Source: Euptelea pleiosperma (taxonomy: Eukaryota; Streptophyta; Magnoliopsida; Ranunculales; Eupteleaceae). Taken from it: a stretch of 64,000 nucleotides of DNA. The notes under the pieces were generated by a model, which did not search any database, had not been told where the DNA came from, and saw nothing but the letters and a program-made list of their open reading frames with translations. Every line of letters starts with the position of its first letter. Position 1 is the first letter of the stretch. Positions 44,931 to 58,172 of this stretch are shown one piece after another. A program made the position numbers and the translations under genes. The DNA lies in assembly GCA_035048495.1 (NCBI GenBank), contig CM068553.1:8363259-8427258 (forward strand), given 5' to 3'.

Positions 44931-46447
44931 TCAATCTGAAGGATGTCAACAACAATTTTACCTATATGAACAACTTGGGAATAATTTGTGAATTATTCGA
45001 CAGTCAAAAAAGCATGAATTGATCTGAATCTTTGAAATTGATGGTTGAATAATGTTTTTGGATAATTCGTAAATTTCATCATATTTCGGTGAATTGGTGA
45101 CTATGGTTATAACTTATAACAACCATTTTAAAGGTTTTTTCCTTAATTTTTTTAATTTCTTTTAGTAGTTTAGTAAATGATATTATAAGGTGTGTGAGTA
45201 AAAAATTATAATTTAAAACTTTTAAAACGTTACAACTAATATTTACTTGGTTAAGCTCAAACCTGTAGCAAATATCCTACATATGTGGTGGGTTTACTAA
45301 TTTGTATGTAGATATGACAATTTAAATGTTTGATTCAAATTTCACATGCTTTACACCAATATTTCACCCTGGCCCTGGTTAAGTCAAGACTTTTTAATAT
45401 TGGCAGCAGATTTCGTTTGACAAAAAACCAATTGTAATTAACCATTGTATTTGTGAGGTATTAAGAGTCGGAGTGTACGTTTCTGTGATTTCGACACTCA
45501 AGTACTGCTAGAAGAATGCCATAAAAGAGATCGGAAAATTGTTCACTCTATATATTGATGGTATTAGGTCAAAAACCCAAAGAAACCACAAGCTAGCAAC
45601 TATAAACAACTAGAGCTATCAAAAGAATAAAAAGCAATTGAGAACCATTAGGGAGTGGCAAGGCATCTATAGAAGGTTTTACTCAAGATCTGAGTATCTT
45701 CTCATTGGAATAGAGCATTCCATGCCTTCTAGTCAAGATAGTTCTTTGTATCTCATTCTCATCCATTGACTCTCTCTTAATGATATAAGCTTGGAGCACC
45801 TGTGCTATTAAGATACATCTGTCAAGCTAGATTAATCCAAGCCTAAGAATCCATTCTTATTCATGTTCATAGAGACCTGGAAATCACTTGGTTGTTTTCA
45901 CTCATCGTGCTAAGTGTTATACGCATCGGGGGTATTGATGCATTACTCTTTGGGGTGTACCAGATAATAGAATAAATAAGGTCGGGGTGTACCAATCGCT
46001 GGTAGGTTCGGGGACTGAACTGAACAAAGAGACGACGAGATTGTACAAAAATGCAAACGGGGGACCGGAGCATTGGGACATCTAGCTAGGGGGAGCAAAT
46101 GTAACGACAGTTAGCTTGAAGAGTCAAGCAAGAAACTATGGAAATGTCGCCCGTGGTAACTTCTACTGTTTATTTATTTGCATAGTATATATTTCTCGCC
46201 TGAACGTGGTTCCGTGGTTTTTCCTAGCGAATGTTTCCAAGTCAAAATTGCTTGTTGAGTAGTTTGATTTATTTCTATTTTTTACTATGAGATTGAGATA
46301 AACAAATCAGTAAAAATATATCATTGATATACTTGAGTTGAGTCGGTTAATTTAATCAACTAATTAAAATCAACCATAATAGGCACGCATGCAATTAGTT
46401 TACCTTGCCTAGAATAATAAATTATGTTTAAAATAATATTTAATAGA
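44931..46447. other. Non-coding AT-rich stretch
   Basis: No coding frame, transposon end or RNA gene can be supported. Confidence 0.45.
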
Positions 46448-46730
46448 TAAATTTTTGGATAATTTTGTACTACCCCCCTGTAAAATCATCGATATTTGCA
46501 CTAGCTACCTCCTAGTGGTTTCACTTTGTTGCATTTCCCCCTTTGACTGCAACTTTTCTTGGTTGACCTTAAATAGTCTGTCTAACGTTTATTTTCAAGA
46601 CCAAAATGCACTTTCTCTTTCACAATTACAAAATGCCGACCGTACTTACAGTCCCATCATTATTATGTCCTGCCCCATCTCTTCAATTTAAAACACTCCC
46701 TCTCGCCATGTGGTTGACCAATTATATTTG

Positions 46731-46925
46731 GGACAAATCTAGTCTGCAATTGTGTGCGGACTTAAAGTATGCAAACATTGTAAAAACTGTTGGATATCCC
46801 TTGAAAAATGTGTTATTTCAATGTTTTTAAAATTAAATATTTTATAAATTAAATACACATTTTCAAGGAGTATTTAATGGTGGATACAATGTTTGCATAC
46901 TTTGCAGGCTAGATTTGTCCCTATA
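46731..46925. repeat. Palindromic element nested in the 1.49-kb MULE-like element
   Basis: GGGACAAATCTAG...AAGTATGCAAACATTGTA on the left is answered by TACAATGTTTGCATACTTTG...CTAGATTTGTCCC on the right. It is a fold-back element of about 190 bp without clear target duplication. Confidence 0.75.
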
Positions 46926-47335
46926 ATTGATGGGTGCTTCAGATTTAGTTGGGAGAAAAAAGGTAAATTTTCATTGCCCGCCACATGGCAATTTCTTAGT
47001 GGGCACTGACAGATGTTTGGCCAAACATCCATATTGTCAGCATTCTCTAAGAGTGTACCATGCACGTGGCTCATATTAAGGGCCTCCCTGACCGTCAGTG
47101 GTCATGGCAAGTTTTACTCTCCACGTGGCTCATTTGGTGGCCCCTCATCAACGTTGATGAAAGACATTTGTCATCGTTGATCGTTTGAGAGTAGATATGT
47201 ATTTCTTGGCCATTATGATCTTCCCCATTTCCTTTAAACCAATGGGTACGCCGAAGAAGAAATCAATGAGTAGATCATGTCGCCATGGTGATCGATGTTC
47301 CCACCTTCGATATAAAACCACGTGGCGGACATCTA

Positions 47336-47555
47336 GAGACCACTGACCTAATGGATGAATCAACTTGACTAGTGATTTTGAACCTTTGGATCATTGTACC
47401 TCAAATAATGCTAGAGGTGCACGGTTAAAAATCAACCCATGAATATGATTGGAATCCAACGCTTAAAAATCACTAATCATACTTACTTTTGGTATGTGGG
47501 TCCACTTGGGGATGGGCCGAACATCCATACGATAAGTGGTATCCAAGAGTGTGCC
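47336..47555. repeat. Type A-related palindromic MITE copy
   Basis: Left arm AGAGACCACTGACCTAATGG, then ATTGTACCTCAAATAATGC. Right arm TATGTGGGTCCACTTGGGGA, then GAACATCCATACGATAAGTG. The same arrangement as at 58707-58950. Confidence 0.7.
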
Positions 47556-47959
47556 ACGTACATGGGTTTTCATGAAAACAACTCAAATCCAATGGTTAAA
47601 AAATCACCAAAAAGATAAGTTCTACCATTCTACACGTGGCGAAATTTTGTAGGTCACTTGATGGACGGTTCATATTTTTTTTTTTCTGTAAGAAAATATG
47701 AACTGTTTGTCTATAATAAATGATCCAAGTGGTGAGACCACGTGTCGATGATAAGGGGTTAAAATAGAAGTACGTCCACATTAATGCGGGTCAAGTAATT
47801 TTGAAAAAGTAAGCAACAAGTCTTTTCGTAATTTAAAAATAAGGTCAACCAAGAAAAGTTGCAGTCAAAGGGGGAAACGCAACCAAGTGAAACCATCGGG
47901 GGTAATGCAAATATCGATGATTTCACAGGGGGGTAGTACAAAATTGCCCTAAATTCTTA

Positions 47960-49632
47960 AATACCTATCCACCCCCTTTCTAGGTGCCTTTACATTATTC
48001 AAGCATTCAGCATTATTTGTCTAAGGATAAACCCCGCTTAAGGAGCACGCCGTTATACATTTTTCAGCCCTAACTATCCCCAACACAAAGAAATATGCCA
48101 ATAATGTTAGGCTTATTTGACGGGGTTGAAGATTAACTCAATTTGGGCCAAGTTTGGACAGAACTTCAGGCCCATTATTTATTAGGGCCAGATATAGCTA
48201 GGCATTGTATGCTCAACCGAGGGCATGAAAAGGGGCAGATCATACTTGAGATCTAAGTCAATTCGAACCTGTATTTAGCAAGTTTGAATTGTTGAGATGC
48301 GATCAGAAGAAAAGTTGTTGGATGCAGATCTATGAAATTAATCAATTTGGGTCCTATTCAAATTCGGATCCTGATGATAGGTATTCATATCAATTCGGGT
48401 CCTTAGTTTGGGAGTTGGATTCTTACTAAAACTTGTCATTTTTTTTGTGTGGATATCCACCCATATCCAACTCATATTACACATATGGGTGTCCAATTTG
48501 GATAGCCCCATGTGGATCGTGGTTTGGATTTGGATCACATGTCATGGATTTGAGTCGGATCTAGATCCAAATATGGATCATGCTTCTTGAAGTCTTTTTT
48601 TTTTTTTTAATTAATTGGTCATGCTACCAATCAAAAAATATCATGCTACTTAAAGTCAAATTTGGGTTCAAAATTTTGGATCAACCAAGATCCAATCCGG
48701 ATCCGGATCCGGATCCAAACAATCCATGCCCTAGTTCGGGCCCAATGGTCCCTTACATAATGAAACTCGGTTAGCTTTTCTGAAAACAACAAACGGTTTT
48801 TATATACACTTATAGTGGGCGGCACGTGCAATGCAAGTGATTGCAAGGGCCCTTTTGGAAGAAGTGACAAAATAAGAAAGTTTCAATCCAAAGGGCAATG
48901 TGGAAGATTAGTTTGGAGGGTTGAATCTCTAAGTTGTGGTATAGATATAATGGCATGTTAAGTAATTGAGTGGTTAAAAGGGTATTGTATTGAGAATATT
49001 TAATGGCATGTGGAGTAAGTTTGCTTTAATAACGGGGAGTACGGTGAGGAGACATTCAATAACTATTCAAAGGTCTAATGGGGCCTGTTTTAAGGACCAT
49101 TGTGGAAATAAGCCTGACACTAACCCATTACAAACCGAGCCTGGGCTCATCAAGTGTATCGCGAGCAGGCCCATTGGTCAGGTCCTTCGGCACGCTGGCT
49201 TGCACCTAGGCCCTAGAACTGGGCCAGGCTTGGTTACCTTAACCCGCCCAACCCCATTCCATTGCAACCCTGAATCTTAGGCACGTTTGGACGGGGCTAG
49301 GCTGAAAAGTACAAATTTCAAATAGGTAGGAAAACATTGATGGAAGCCTGTCGCCGAGAATGACGCTTTAACACCATTTTGGAATCGTTTCATAGTTAAC
49401 ACAAACCATGAGGCACAATATCAAAATGCAGATGGCTCACATTCAGAAATAGCACCAACTGCATTTGGGGTCTGTCCAAACGGCCCCTTACCTTCCGTGC
49501 TGACAAGCTTCTATAACTCGAAGAGCTGCTCATCCGATGAACCGTAATCACTTCACTCTGTTGACCATTAATTATGATCATAATTTCAGACCATAGCTTT
49601 ACTCAGCAGAAGCGTGAAAGTGAAAACAATAA
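47960..49632. other. Non-coding stretch with GGATCC-rich repeats
   Basis: 48240-48720 has many GATCC, AATTCGG and GGATCCGGATCC motifs, as in decayed subterminal transposon arrays. A block at about 48840-49010 (CCCTTTTGGAAGAAGTGACA) is related to sequences at about 56640 and 58350. No gene was recognised. Confidence 0.5.
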
Positions 49633-49930
49633 GGGCGTGTTTGATTGCCAATTTTCCCGTGGGAAAATCACATTTTCTCAGGAAAACACAATTTTCCGTT
49701 GTTTGATAATCACTTTAAAACAAAAAAAATTTCTTGAGAAAACGAGATTTTCTTGACAGAACGGAATTCATTTCCGTTCCACATAGGTGAGAATTTGTTT
49801 CATGCAAAAATACACTTATTTTCTCACATAAATGAAAAATCATATTTTCTATGATGCAATTAAACAGCCATTTGAGGCATTTTACCATATATATTTTCTC
49901 AAGAAAATTTCCGTTCAATCAAACACGCCC
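49633..49930. mobile_element. Tourist-like MITE, 298 bp (family copy 2)
   Basis: Termini GGGCGTGTTTGATTGCCAAT and, reversed, GGGCGTGTTTGATTGAACGG, with TAA at 49630-49632 and 49931-49933. The interior is related to copies 20083-20355 and 59636-59940. Confidence 0.93.
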
Positions 49931-50114
49931 TAAAGGTCCTCAGGATTTCTTCAATTCGATGAAAATGACAATGTTCAAATAATAAGAGAATCAGGAGGCA
50001 TCGATCGACAATCAAAGAATTAATGAAGGTCTCAAAATTGAAGTCAAACTGACATGTAATTTCCCTTCCTATAGCTTCAGCAAATACAAGATGAATTCTG
50101 GTATGGCCCTATGT

Positions 50115-53100
50115 TCAAGTCCTGCCATCAACATCAAACCCAGCACCAGTCCAGCCAGGTCCAGGAGATCCTCTCCCCTTTGGCACAACCCCAACTCCCT
50201 TCCCTCTTCCTGAGTTCAGAATTTTTTTCTTTCCTCTTCCTTCACCTTCAACAGATGTCTGTTCATTGTGACCATTCACCACTGGTACATTTCCTTGACT
50301 GCGTGCACTTTCAGCCATCAGACCAGCTGATTCTGTTGTATGAGGATTGGAGGGAGCATCTGGAGCTGTTTTGCTGCTTTGTGCAGGTTGCATTGATTTC
50401 ACATCCTAACCACAGTAGAAAAAGCTGGCAATTTTTAGCGTCTACCAATTACTTCACCGGTACATGTGATAGAAATGCATGGATGACCCTAATGGCCGGA
50501 TTCATTTAAAGGGTTAAAAACATGAAGGAAGGTCTTTAAACCAAATGATTAGAAAAATATGATCAGAAAAATTTTCACTGAGGGATTCCTTGGTGGGATC
50601 GAATGATTGTACCCTGCTTCAGCCTACGGTAGATGGCTTCTTGAGGTCTCCTCACCCTCCCTTAAGTACTCCACATATAAGAGAGATAACAATAAGATAT
50701 AAACAGGTTGAACAATAGGGATGTAGATAACAATCCCTTCACTAAACAGAAAGAGCACTTACATGTTGGTCGTAGGTAGAAGCCCTGGTTGGATTTAAAG
50801 CTTCAAGCCGCCTTTTTAGTTCCTCCAGTCTAGAAAATTGAGTGGAACTGCTTTCTTGGACCTATTCAAGGAAATAGGTGGCAATATGATTTACGAAACA
50901 GCTACACTCTATAATCTACAAATTGTGAGAATAAATATAAATATACCAGATTGCTAAGATCATCACACAGCTTCTGCTTGATTGCTTCCTCATCTTTTAT
51001 GGCTTTTGATGCTTCTTCCCACACCTGAAATGCATTAGTCATCCACCAATTCTCCGTTAGCTGGAAAGTGGGAAATCCAAATATGCAGTAGCAAAATGCA
51101 TCCAAAAAATCATCCTTAGTCGATATTATGAGAGCCCCACGTTTATTCAAAAATTATGCCTCATGGGTGATAAAAAAAAGAATTTGAAAGATAAAAAACT
51201 CGAATGTTCGACCATAAGCTTGAAACCCGTTCTCATTGCTTAATTTTATCAGATGGGTGAAATACTATTTTTCATTTATTATTATTATCATTTTGGAACT
51301 AGTAATACAGTGATCTCCAAAATCTCCCCCTTTTTAAGATTAGATAAGTGAATGGGCAAGACAGAACTGAATGGTGGAACAGGATTCATGTTCTAATCTC
51401 AAACAATTTGGATAAGGCACCGTCAATTACAATGATGGTGATATGTGCATGGGCGCAGGTTCTTTGAACAAGCTATCCAGAATAGAATTCTGCTCTGGGT
51501 TTCCTTACAAGAGGCTGAGGTGGCAGGTCCATAGGGTTCCACTCTCACCTTCTTCACACATGGCAAGTTTCAGCCCAAGTCAATTGATTTCATTTAAGAA
51601 ACTTAAAAATTCAAGGGCTATCATTACAGGGGAGAAGTGGAATACATGGCCGGGTATGGGTGTGAAGTGGTCAAGGGCAATGTCAACGTGGCCAATCCAA
51701 AGAGTCTTCTATGATATGGACGATCTGAATTGCAAAGTGATGTCTCCACGTGGCAAGATAAAAAGGTGGCCATTCGGAGACGTTTGGATGTTCCATCCAG
51801 AAAACCATTTCCCTTTTCGAATACACAAAGACTGGACAAAAGTTGGCTAGGAGTTGAAAATACATTTGATGAACAAAACTTGAGGAGATATATCAATATG
51901 CCACTTGGATGAAATGGTGGAAAATCAGGAAATGGTATAAAATACAGATAAATACAGGCTAATGTGAATAACATAAACACACCCAGATCCCAGAAATTCT
52001 CTCCTTATCTTTATATTATTTTCAAGTGTTTCAAAGCATGTGAACCATCCTTAATGAGATAAGAGGAATGAAGAAAAAGGCGAACTGTTAGTTTGAACTT
52101 TCCAAGAGACATAGGACAATAACTTTGCATAATCCAAATTTTACATATCATTCAGTAATAAGTTTGAAAAGCTTTTCTTGAATGATAATTTATCATAAAA
52201 GAGAGGTCTAAAGATTTCCCTCTCCAAATATTGGCCCATAAACTAGAAGAGAAATTATCATTTTGTAGTAGATAGTATAGATGATTCCTAGTCACTGCCA
52301 TAACTAAATTTTAAGGCCACTACTTCTCTGCTCCCATTCTAGTATCTCCAAGCAATCCTGCTCCAGCTTCGTGCAAATCCCAGGGAAATTTTATCATGGA
52401 AAAGGAACAAGCTTATGGATACCCACTAACTTGTCCAACCAACTATTGCTTGCAATGAATTTTTCTACCCCTTGCATGAGTGGGTAAGAAGCAATTATTT
52501 ATTGCCTAAGGTATACAAAGATAAGATGGAGGGGGGTCACTAATCAAAATGTCTTAATTTCTTGACCAACAAAACATTTAATGGTAATATTGACTATCTG
52601 CAGTCACAGCAAACCATACAACTTCCAAGCACCTATTTTGAGATATGAGACATCGATCTTGGTTCCATTAGCATTGATGATATGTATACATGAGAGAATC
52701 GATGTAAGGAAAAAAAATCTCTTGAACTAGAAATAGCATAAAAGAAGGTTCAAAATAATAATACAACTCCAACAAAATAAATAGCAAGATCAAAATACTT
52801 GAGCATGTGTCCACGTTTCTGTCAGTCAAGGCATTCATGCTTTGACCAAGAGACGTACCAATGTGTGCTCGAGAGCCATACTCTAGTTCTACATATACAT
52901 ATGTACGAGTGTGTGTGTACTCTATTCCATCACTGTAGAGTCTTTTCTCTATTTTGATGTGGATCTTTACATGAAGCATACATGGTTATCAATCCAAACT
53001 GCACAACATTGGGCCACCCTTCGAATTCGTCAAAAGCTGAGATTCAAACTGCTAGAATCATCCCAACTATACAATCAATGCTGTTTGTCCAAATAATTAC

Positions 53101-55774
53101 AGTTAGGATCATGTCCAAGTGAAGGCTCTTAATTGGCCAATCAGGATTATATGAAGTGCATTTGTGACCAATTTAGGGGGTGGTTTAAAATTTGGACAAT
53201 CTGGATTGATGAGCATGAATGTACTTTTTCCCGTTCATTTTGGAATGCTGCCAGGATTGTCCAAATGAAATGAATCTTGGTTGCAGTGAATTTAAGTTTG
53301 ACTATATATATATATATAATGGTCATTCTAAACTCGAAATAATCTTGACCCACAAAACTTTCTGCATAGAAAAGTGTGCATCACCAGATAAGGTTTTTGT
53401 CAATGTGTATATCAAAGTTCTAACTACATGAAGCATGTACAACTAAACAAACTAGGTGAACAAAACAATAAAAGAGCATACAGCACCATCCCTTTTCCTT
53501 TAGGGGGAGTTTGGAGGTAGTGAGGAGTATGGTGATGTGTAATCTAATACAGGCTATTCCCTTTCAAACCCCTATATCTTTCCAATTATCCAGAGTATAG
53601 TTTCATTTAGCATTTGTCGGCCAGTATTTAAACCAGTTCCATGATAATTCGAAAGATGTATAATCATCAATCTAAAAGATCCATGTAAAGAAAATTGGAT
53701 CTAGTTTAGTAGAAATACATTGAAACCATGTAAAACAGAATTCACTCAAACCCAGTATCTATGTAGTTGCATTTCCAACGTTCTCTCTCATGTGTTTAAC
53801 AGAACAATTTTTGAAAAAGAGTACCCTTGTAATGGAGCTCTCAATAAACTGCCGGGTGATAGTAACAACTGAAAAGAGAAATAGTACCAACATGTAGAGA
53901 AATTTTGAAAGCAGCATATAAAAGAAGAGATAATTGATAAACATTTCAACTACAAAACATGTTGGATGACAGTCAGAAATGATTTCCCAAGAAAAACTTC
54001 AAATAATATTTTAAAATGAATTAAGCTTGGGAGAAACAACTAAAACATGTTTAGTGAAAGCAAGTGGAAAAAACCTTTCGTGCTTGGTCTTCCTTCAGCT
54101 TAGCAACATGTATTCTGTCTGTTGATATTTCTATTTTCTTTCGCAAGTGTTCAAGTGCTTACGGTTCATGCCATACAAAAGAAGCAAGAGTCAAACTTAC
54201 TATAAACATTAACATAGATAAACTTATAGAAAATGACAAAGATAGAAATATGAACTAGCAATCCAAAAAATGTAGTTGATGTGATTTTTGCGAACCTGCT
54301 TTCTTCGGCCCAGCCGTGAGTTTCAACTCGAATGTAAGATTTGCTAGCTCTCGTTCAACATTACGGATTTTAGAATAATTTTCTTCAATATATCTGAGCA
54401 TTTCATGGAATGTGTATTAGGAGAATACAGGGAGAAAGTGCCACTTATGCAATTCAAATAATAAGGCTCGACTTATACATTGAAATCAGTAATGAATATC
54501 CCAATCAATACAACTGTAGGGACTTCCATTAAGCTTCAACATAATTAGCACCCAAAGCTACAGAGAATCATTACTGGTTGTTAATTGAACATCTGATACC
54601 CTGAATCTGTAATCACTTGACTGTAGATTCTAAAACAACTAACAATTAATCATCTCTTAAACGATCTTTTAAGTAACCTTATTGTTAATTACATGCGTTA
54701 TCTCAAATTTTTGCATCAAGCATGATATTGACCCATAAAAAACTTGGAGATGAATCAGTTTCCACCAACAACGTGGCAAACATGGCCACTTGTAATAAAC
54801 TGAGATGCTGATGAATCCATGCAAATATGCTATGAGATTGATAAATATGTTATGTAAATATAGAATATATCATCATGATCATCACTGCCTTATACCAACT
54901 ATCTGGGATATAACACGTTTGTTTTAGTTACAAAATGTCACCGGTTTATGAATTCTATTCTGCCATTCAATTCTATCTACACCCATATCTTCTATTAGAA
55001 TGTGTCTTCAAATCTTTTCTTACTATCTCAATCCACCTTCTTTTTTGACTTGTAGACTTTTAAAGCTTTCAACCTGCACCAGAGTACTCATTTTCACTGG
55101 TGTTGTCATTAGTCTTCTTTGCACATGACCCAACCATCTAAATCTACTTTCGTTTATTTTTTTCTCCTATTAAGACTATTCCTTGATTCTCTTCGACACT
55201 TACTTTTCTGAATTTGTTCTTCCTAGTCTTTCCACTTGTCCATTCCAACATCCACATCTCTACTACACTCATTCTATGATCATGTTATTTCTTGATTATC
55301 CGACATTCTGCTCTATAAAACACAGTTCAGTAACGCGCAAAACCCCAGAACATAAAGAAATAGTAATCTAGGTATTTCTAACAATTCCGCAAAAATTTAA
55401 GTTCAGTGGAATAAGTGAATTTGCAGCAGAGGAGTCTGGATGATTGCAGATAACACAAATAGACAATGAATTAATACAGTGCCAATTATCCAAAAAATTG
55501 ATTCTCCAAGGATACGAGATCTGAACATAAGAGATTAATGAAGGAAAAAATGGTGTTTGGGGTAGAAAAAAGTCCATACTTTTGTAGTTGAAGCTGCTCC
55601 TCCTCTATTATCTGGAAGAAAAAATGTTCAACACCATGATTGGTAAGTAGATTTGTTTAATCGGAATTGCCAAACACATACCCATACACAGATTACCTTT
55701 TCGGTGTAGGCGATGACAGGGGCTTCTCTGGGGATGCCATCTGGTCCAATTTCGGGAAGGAAAGAAGGGTTCAT
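50115..55774 (-). CDS. Conserved plant coiled-coil protein, function unknown
   Basis: Seven exons on the minus strand: 55774-55697, 55611-55580, 54393-54296, 54157-54075, 51024-50947, 50861-50763 and 50405-50115, all GT-AG and in phase; 252 residues. It starts MNPSFLPEIGPDGIPREAPV, then IIEEEQLQLQKYIEENYSKI, VERELANLTFELKLTAGPKK, LEHLRKKIEISTDRIHVAKL, EEAIKQKLCDDLSNLVQESS and FSRLEELKRRLEALNPTRAS. Residues of about 28-155 are charged and heptad-like, suggesting a long coiled coil. The C-terminus is low-complexity and ends with a basic Gly-Arg tail, GRGKGVGVVPKGRGSPGPGW then TGAGFDVDGRT. I recall this arrangement in unnamed proteins of many land plants, but no biochemical role. Intron 4 is about 3.05 kb and intron 2 about 1.2 kb. 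The first ATG gives the conserved N-terminus. The complete frame suggests an active gene. Confidence 0.85.
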
Positions 55775-56194
55775 GGCCGTTCGATTAGATCTCTGATCAG
55801 TCTTTACTCTGTTTCTTCTTCAACATCGTTCTCAGTACACATTTTGATGCGAAGCAGTACGGCCAACTGCAATTTTTCAGATCAAATTGCCGGGAAAGGT
55901 CGGAGATCAGCTGACGACGTGCGTTCCGCTTTCCCTGTTGTTTAGAAAATTTTATTTGTCCAAATTACCCTTCACGTTTTCCCAAATCTAGATGCTGTAT
56001 CCTAACGTCTGCACATGCCATGCACGTGAGTATGTGGAGGACCTTTTCCATGGATCTGCGCCCTCAAAATGTCACGTGGTGGCACACAGTTTCGGGCTTC
56101 ACTGACCCATGAATGTTTGACCGCCTAGTTGTAATTGGAACTGGTCGCCCGATCCGATCTGATAACATCAGGCCTCTTGAGTCTGACTTGGAAA

Positions 56195-56405
56195 TAGGGT
56201 TGTCCACGGGGTCGGTTCCTAAGGTACCCAGAATTGGAATCGGTATTTGCCACATTCAAAATGATGGATCTGGAATCTGAATCGATTATTTGGTTCCGGT
56301 CGGTTCCGGATCCTATCGGTTTTAGGTCCAAAACTGAACTGTTAGTTTCATTTCAGTTCCGGTTCTGGTTCGGTTTTGGTTAAACGGGTAAAATTGACAA
56401 CCCTA
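56195..56405. mobile_element. hAT-type MITE, 211 bp
   Basis: Ends TAGGGTTGTCCACGGGG and, reversed, TAGGGTTGTCAATTTTACC. The flanking octamers CTTGGAAA (56187-56194) and CTTGCAAA (56406-56413) match at 7 of 8. The interior has GGTTCCGGT and GAATCGG motifs. Confidence 0.85.
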
Positions 56406-57357
56406 CTTGCAAATAATGATCCAATAAGCCAACATAATGAGAAATGGCCTTTATAAGGGGGATAGTAGTCAACCAAAACGAGAGAATTTTTGAAACGGCG
56501 GAAATTTAGAAGCGGCGATCATGCGCCCAATGATATAACCTGGCGCAATATCACTACCTCTACACTTAGGTGTTCTTGGCGCAATATAACCGAAACTGTT
56601 ATATTATGCGCATTATTAAAATACTAGGGCCGTGATTGTAGGGGCCTCTTTGGAAGAGGTGGCAAAATGAGAAAGTTTCAACCCAAATACTAGTTTGGAA
56701 GACTACTTGTAAGGGACGAATCTGTCAAGTGCAGTAACTCGAGGCACAATTAGAAAATCAAAATTTTAGAGTATAGGGAGAGGCTTCTATGTGCTCGGGT
56801 AGCACAGACCAAACAAAACGACCATGCGGAGCTTTCCCCATGTCGTCAATTTCAAAAAGTAAAAATCACTGACTCGACTTGTCGGTTGTGTTGGTAACCG
56901 AAAGAATTTTTGCTTTTTCGCTGATGTGGCACAACTTGAGCAAGGCCACTTTGTTTGGGCTGTGCGGCCCTGGCGCATAGAAGCCACTCCCAAATAGATA
57001 TGTAGCTTTTAAGAATTGTTTTTAAAGTACAGAAGAAATGGCATAAAAAGTAATGAAGTTGTTATCAGGAATCTCTTTTAAAATATAGAAATAATGACAT
57101 GATAAGTAATTAAGTGATTATTATTGAAAATATAATTAACGGCATGTGAGGAGGTGAGTATAACATGGCATTTAATGAACTATTTTTTGTTCTTAGTAGG
57201 TGTTTATATTTTTATTTTTTAATAGGCAATTAATAGTGAACGTGGTGTGCCAACCCAAGTTTTGACTTTAAAATAGTAATGGATATAAAGTAAAAAGGTA
57301 TGACTCAAGCGTTTTATAACACTATGATTAACCGTCATAACAGCCTTTCTAAAACAT
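56406..57357. other. Non-coding stretch with a dispersed repeat
   Basis: 56630-57140 shares TTTGGAAGAGGTGGCAAAAT-like text with about 48845 and 58430. No gene was seen. Confidence 0.45.
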
Positions 57358-57555
57358 ATAATTTATGATCGAGTGATGATCACATGGGCCGGGCGGGGTC
57401 TGTTGACGCGTCCGTCCATGGTGCCTATTGTTGGCAACTTTTGATTAGTTGCCAACACATCAATAGCTTTCCAATTTAATACTCAAATACAATATTTTAA
57501 TGAGTGAAAAATATATTATATATTTTTTTAATTTAATAATCAAAAGATTAAACTC

Positions 57556-57586
<31 letters not shown>

Positions 57587-58172
57587 AAAAATCCTTCGTC
57601 TTCTTTATTCTCTCCTCGTTGTTTTCTACCCCTCTCCCAACGTCTTATCGTCTTCTTCTTCTTTCACGTTGTTAATGGAAGTATCTTGCTCAAGAGTATT
57701 GTGGTTTGGTTTGAATACGTAATGCAGATTCCATGAAATATCACAGTTTGATGATACCAAAAAAGTTGCTGGAAAAGGCTGGCCTACCACAATGAACGCC
57801 AGAGGAAGACCCAACCAGATCTACAGGCAGAGGACGCATAACAGAAACAAGCAGCACCAATCAGTGATGCATTCACTGGTTGTTCTTAATGATCCACCCT
57901 TTAATAAATCCCAACCTTTTCTATTAACAGATTTTATGTATCTATTGGCATCTGTGGATTTTTAGTTGTTATTAACAACTTGGGGATGCAAGGATGGACT
58001 TTCGCGGATTCAGAGACTTAAAGATGAGTTTAACCATTCATGTGGCTACAAGGTATGTTGGCAAACTACTACGTATCCCAAGGTATGTTGGTAACTAATC
58101 AAAAGTTGCCAACAATAGGCACTATGGATGCGTCCATGGACCTCGGCCCATGTGATCATCACTCATAATTTA
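57358..58172. mobile_element. Element with long inverted repeats, about 815 bp
   Basis: The left arm (ATAATTTATGATCGAGTGAT, GATCACATGGGCCG, TGCCTATTGTTGGCAACTTT, TGATTAGTTGCCAAC) recurs inverted on the right (AACTAATCAAAAGTTGCCAA, CAATAGGCACTATGG, CGGCCCATGTGATCATCACT). The arms are about 100 bp. No flanking duplication could be fixed. Inside is a run of 22 C then 15 A (57555-57591) and a non-repetitive stretch of about 57600-57990 with a pyrimidine-rich start, which could be captured DNA. I do not recognise it. Confidence 0.8.

Larger units (their letters stand above)
46457..47949. mobile_element. Mutator-like element with long inverted repeats, 1.49 kb
   Basis: About 115 bp at the left end (AATTTTGTACTACCCCCCTG, AAATCATCGATATTTGCA, CCCTTTGACTGCAACTTTTC, TTGGTTGACCTTA) recurs inverted at the right end. 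The 9-mers TAAATTTTT (46448-46456) and TAAATTCTT (47950-47958) flank it, 8 of 9 matching. Long inverted repeats plus a 9-bp duplication fit a non-autonomous MULE. Inside are a palindrome at 46731-46925, a type A MITE right arm at about 46990-47120 (CAAACATCCATATTGTCAGC, GGCAAGTTTTACTC) and a second palindromic copy at 47336-47555. No transposase was seen. Confidence 0.85.

Noticed and set aside
51443..51850. 135-codon open frame in an intron of the coiled-coil gene, and the 118-codon frame opposite
   Set aside because: No known domain or neighbouring exons; both probably reflect a higher-GC patch.
57555..57591. Run of 22 C and 15 A as a functional quadruplex or regulatory site
   Set aside because: It may be real, but homopolymer runs are prone to assembly error, and it lies inside a transposable element.
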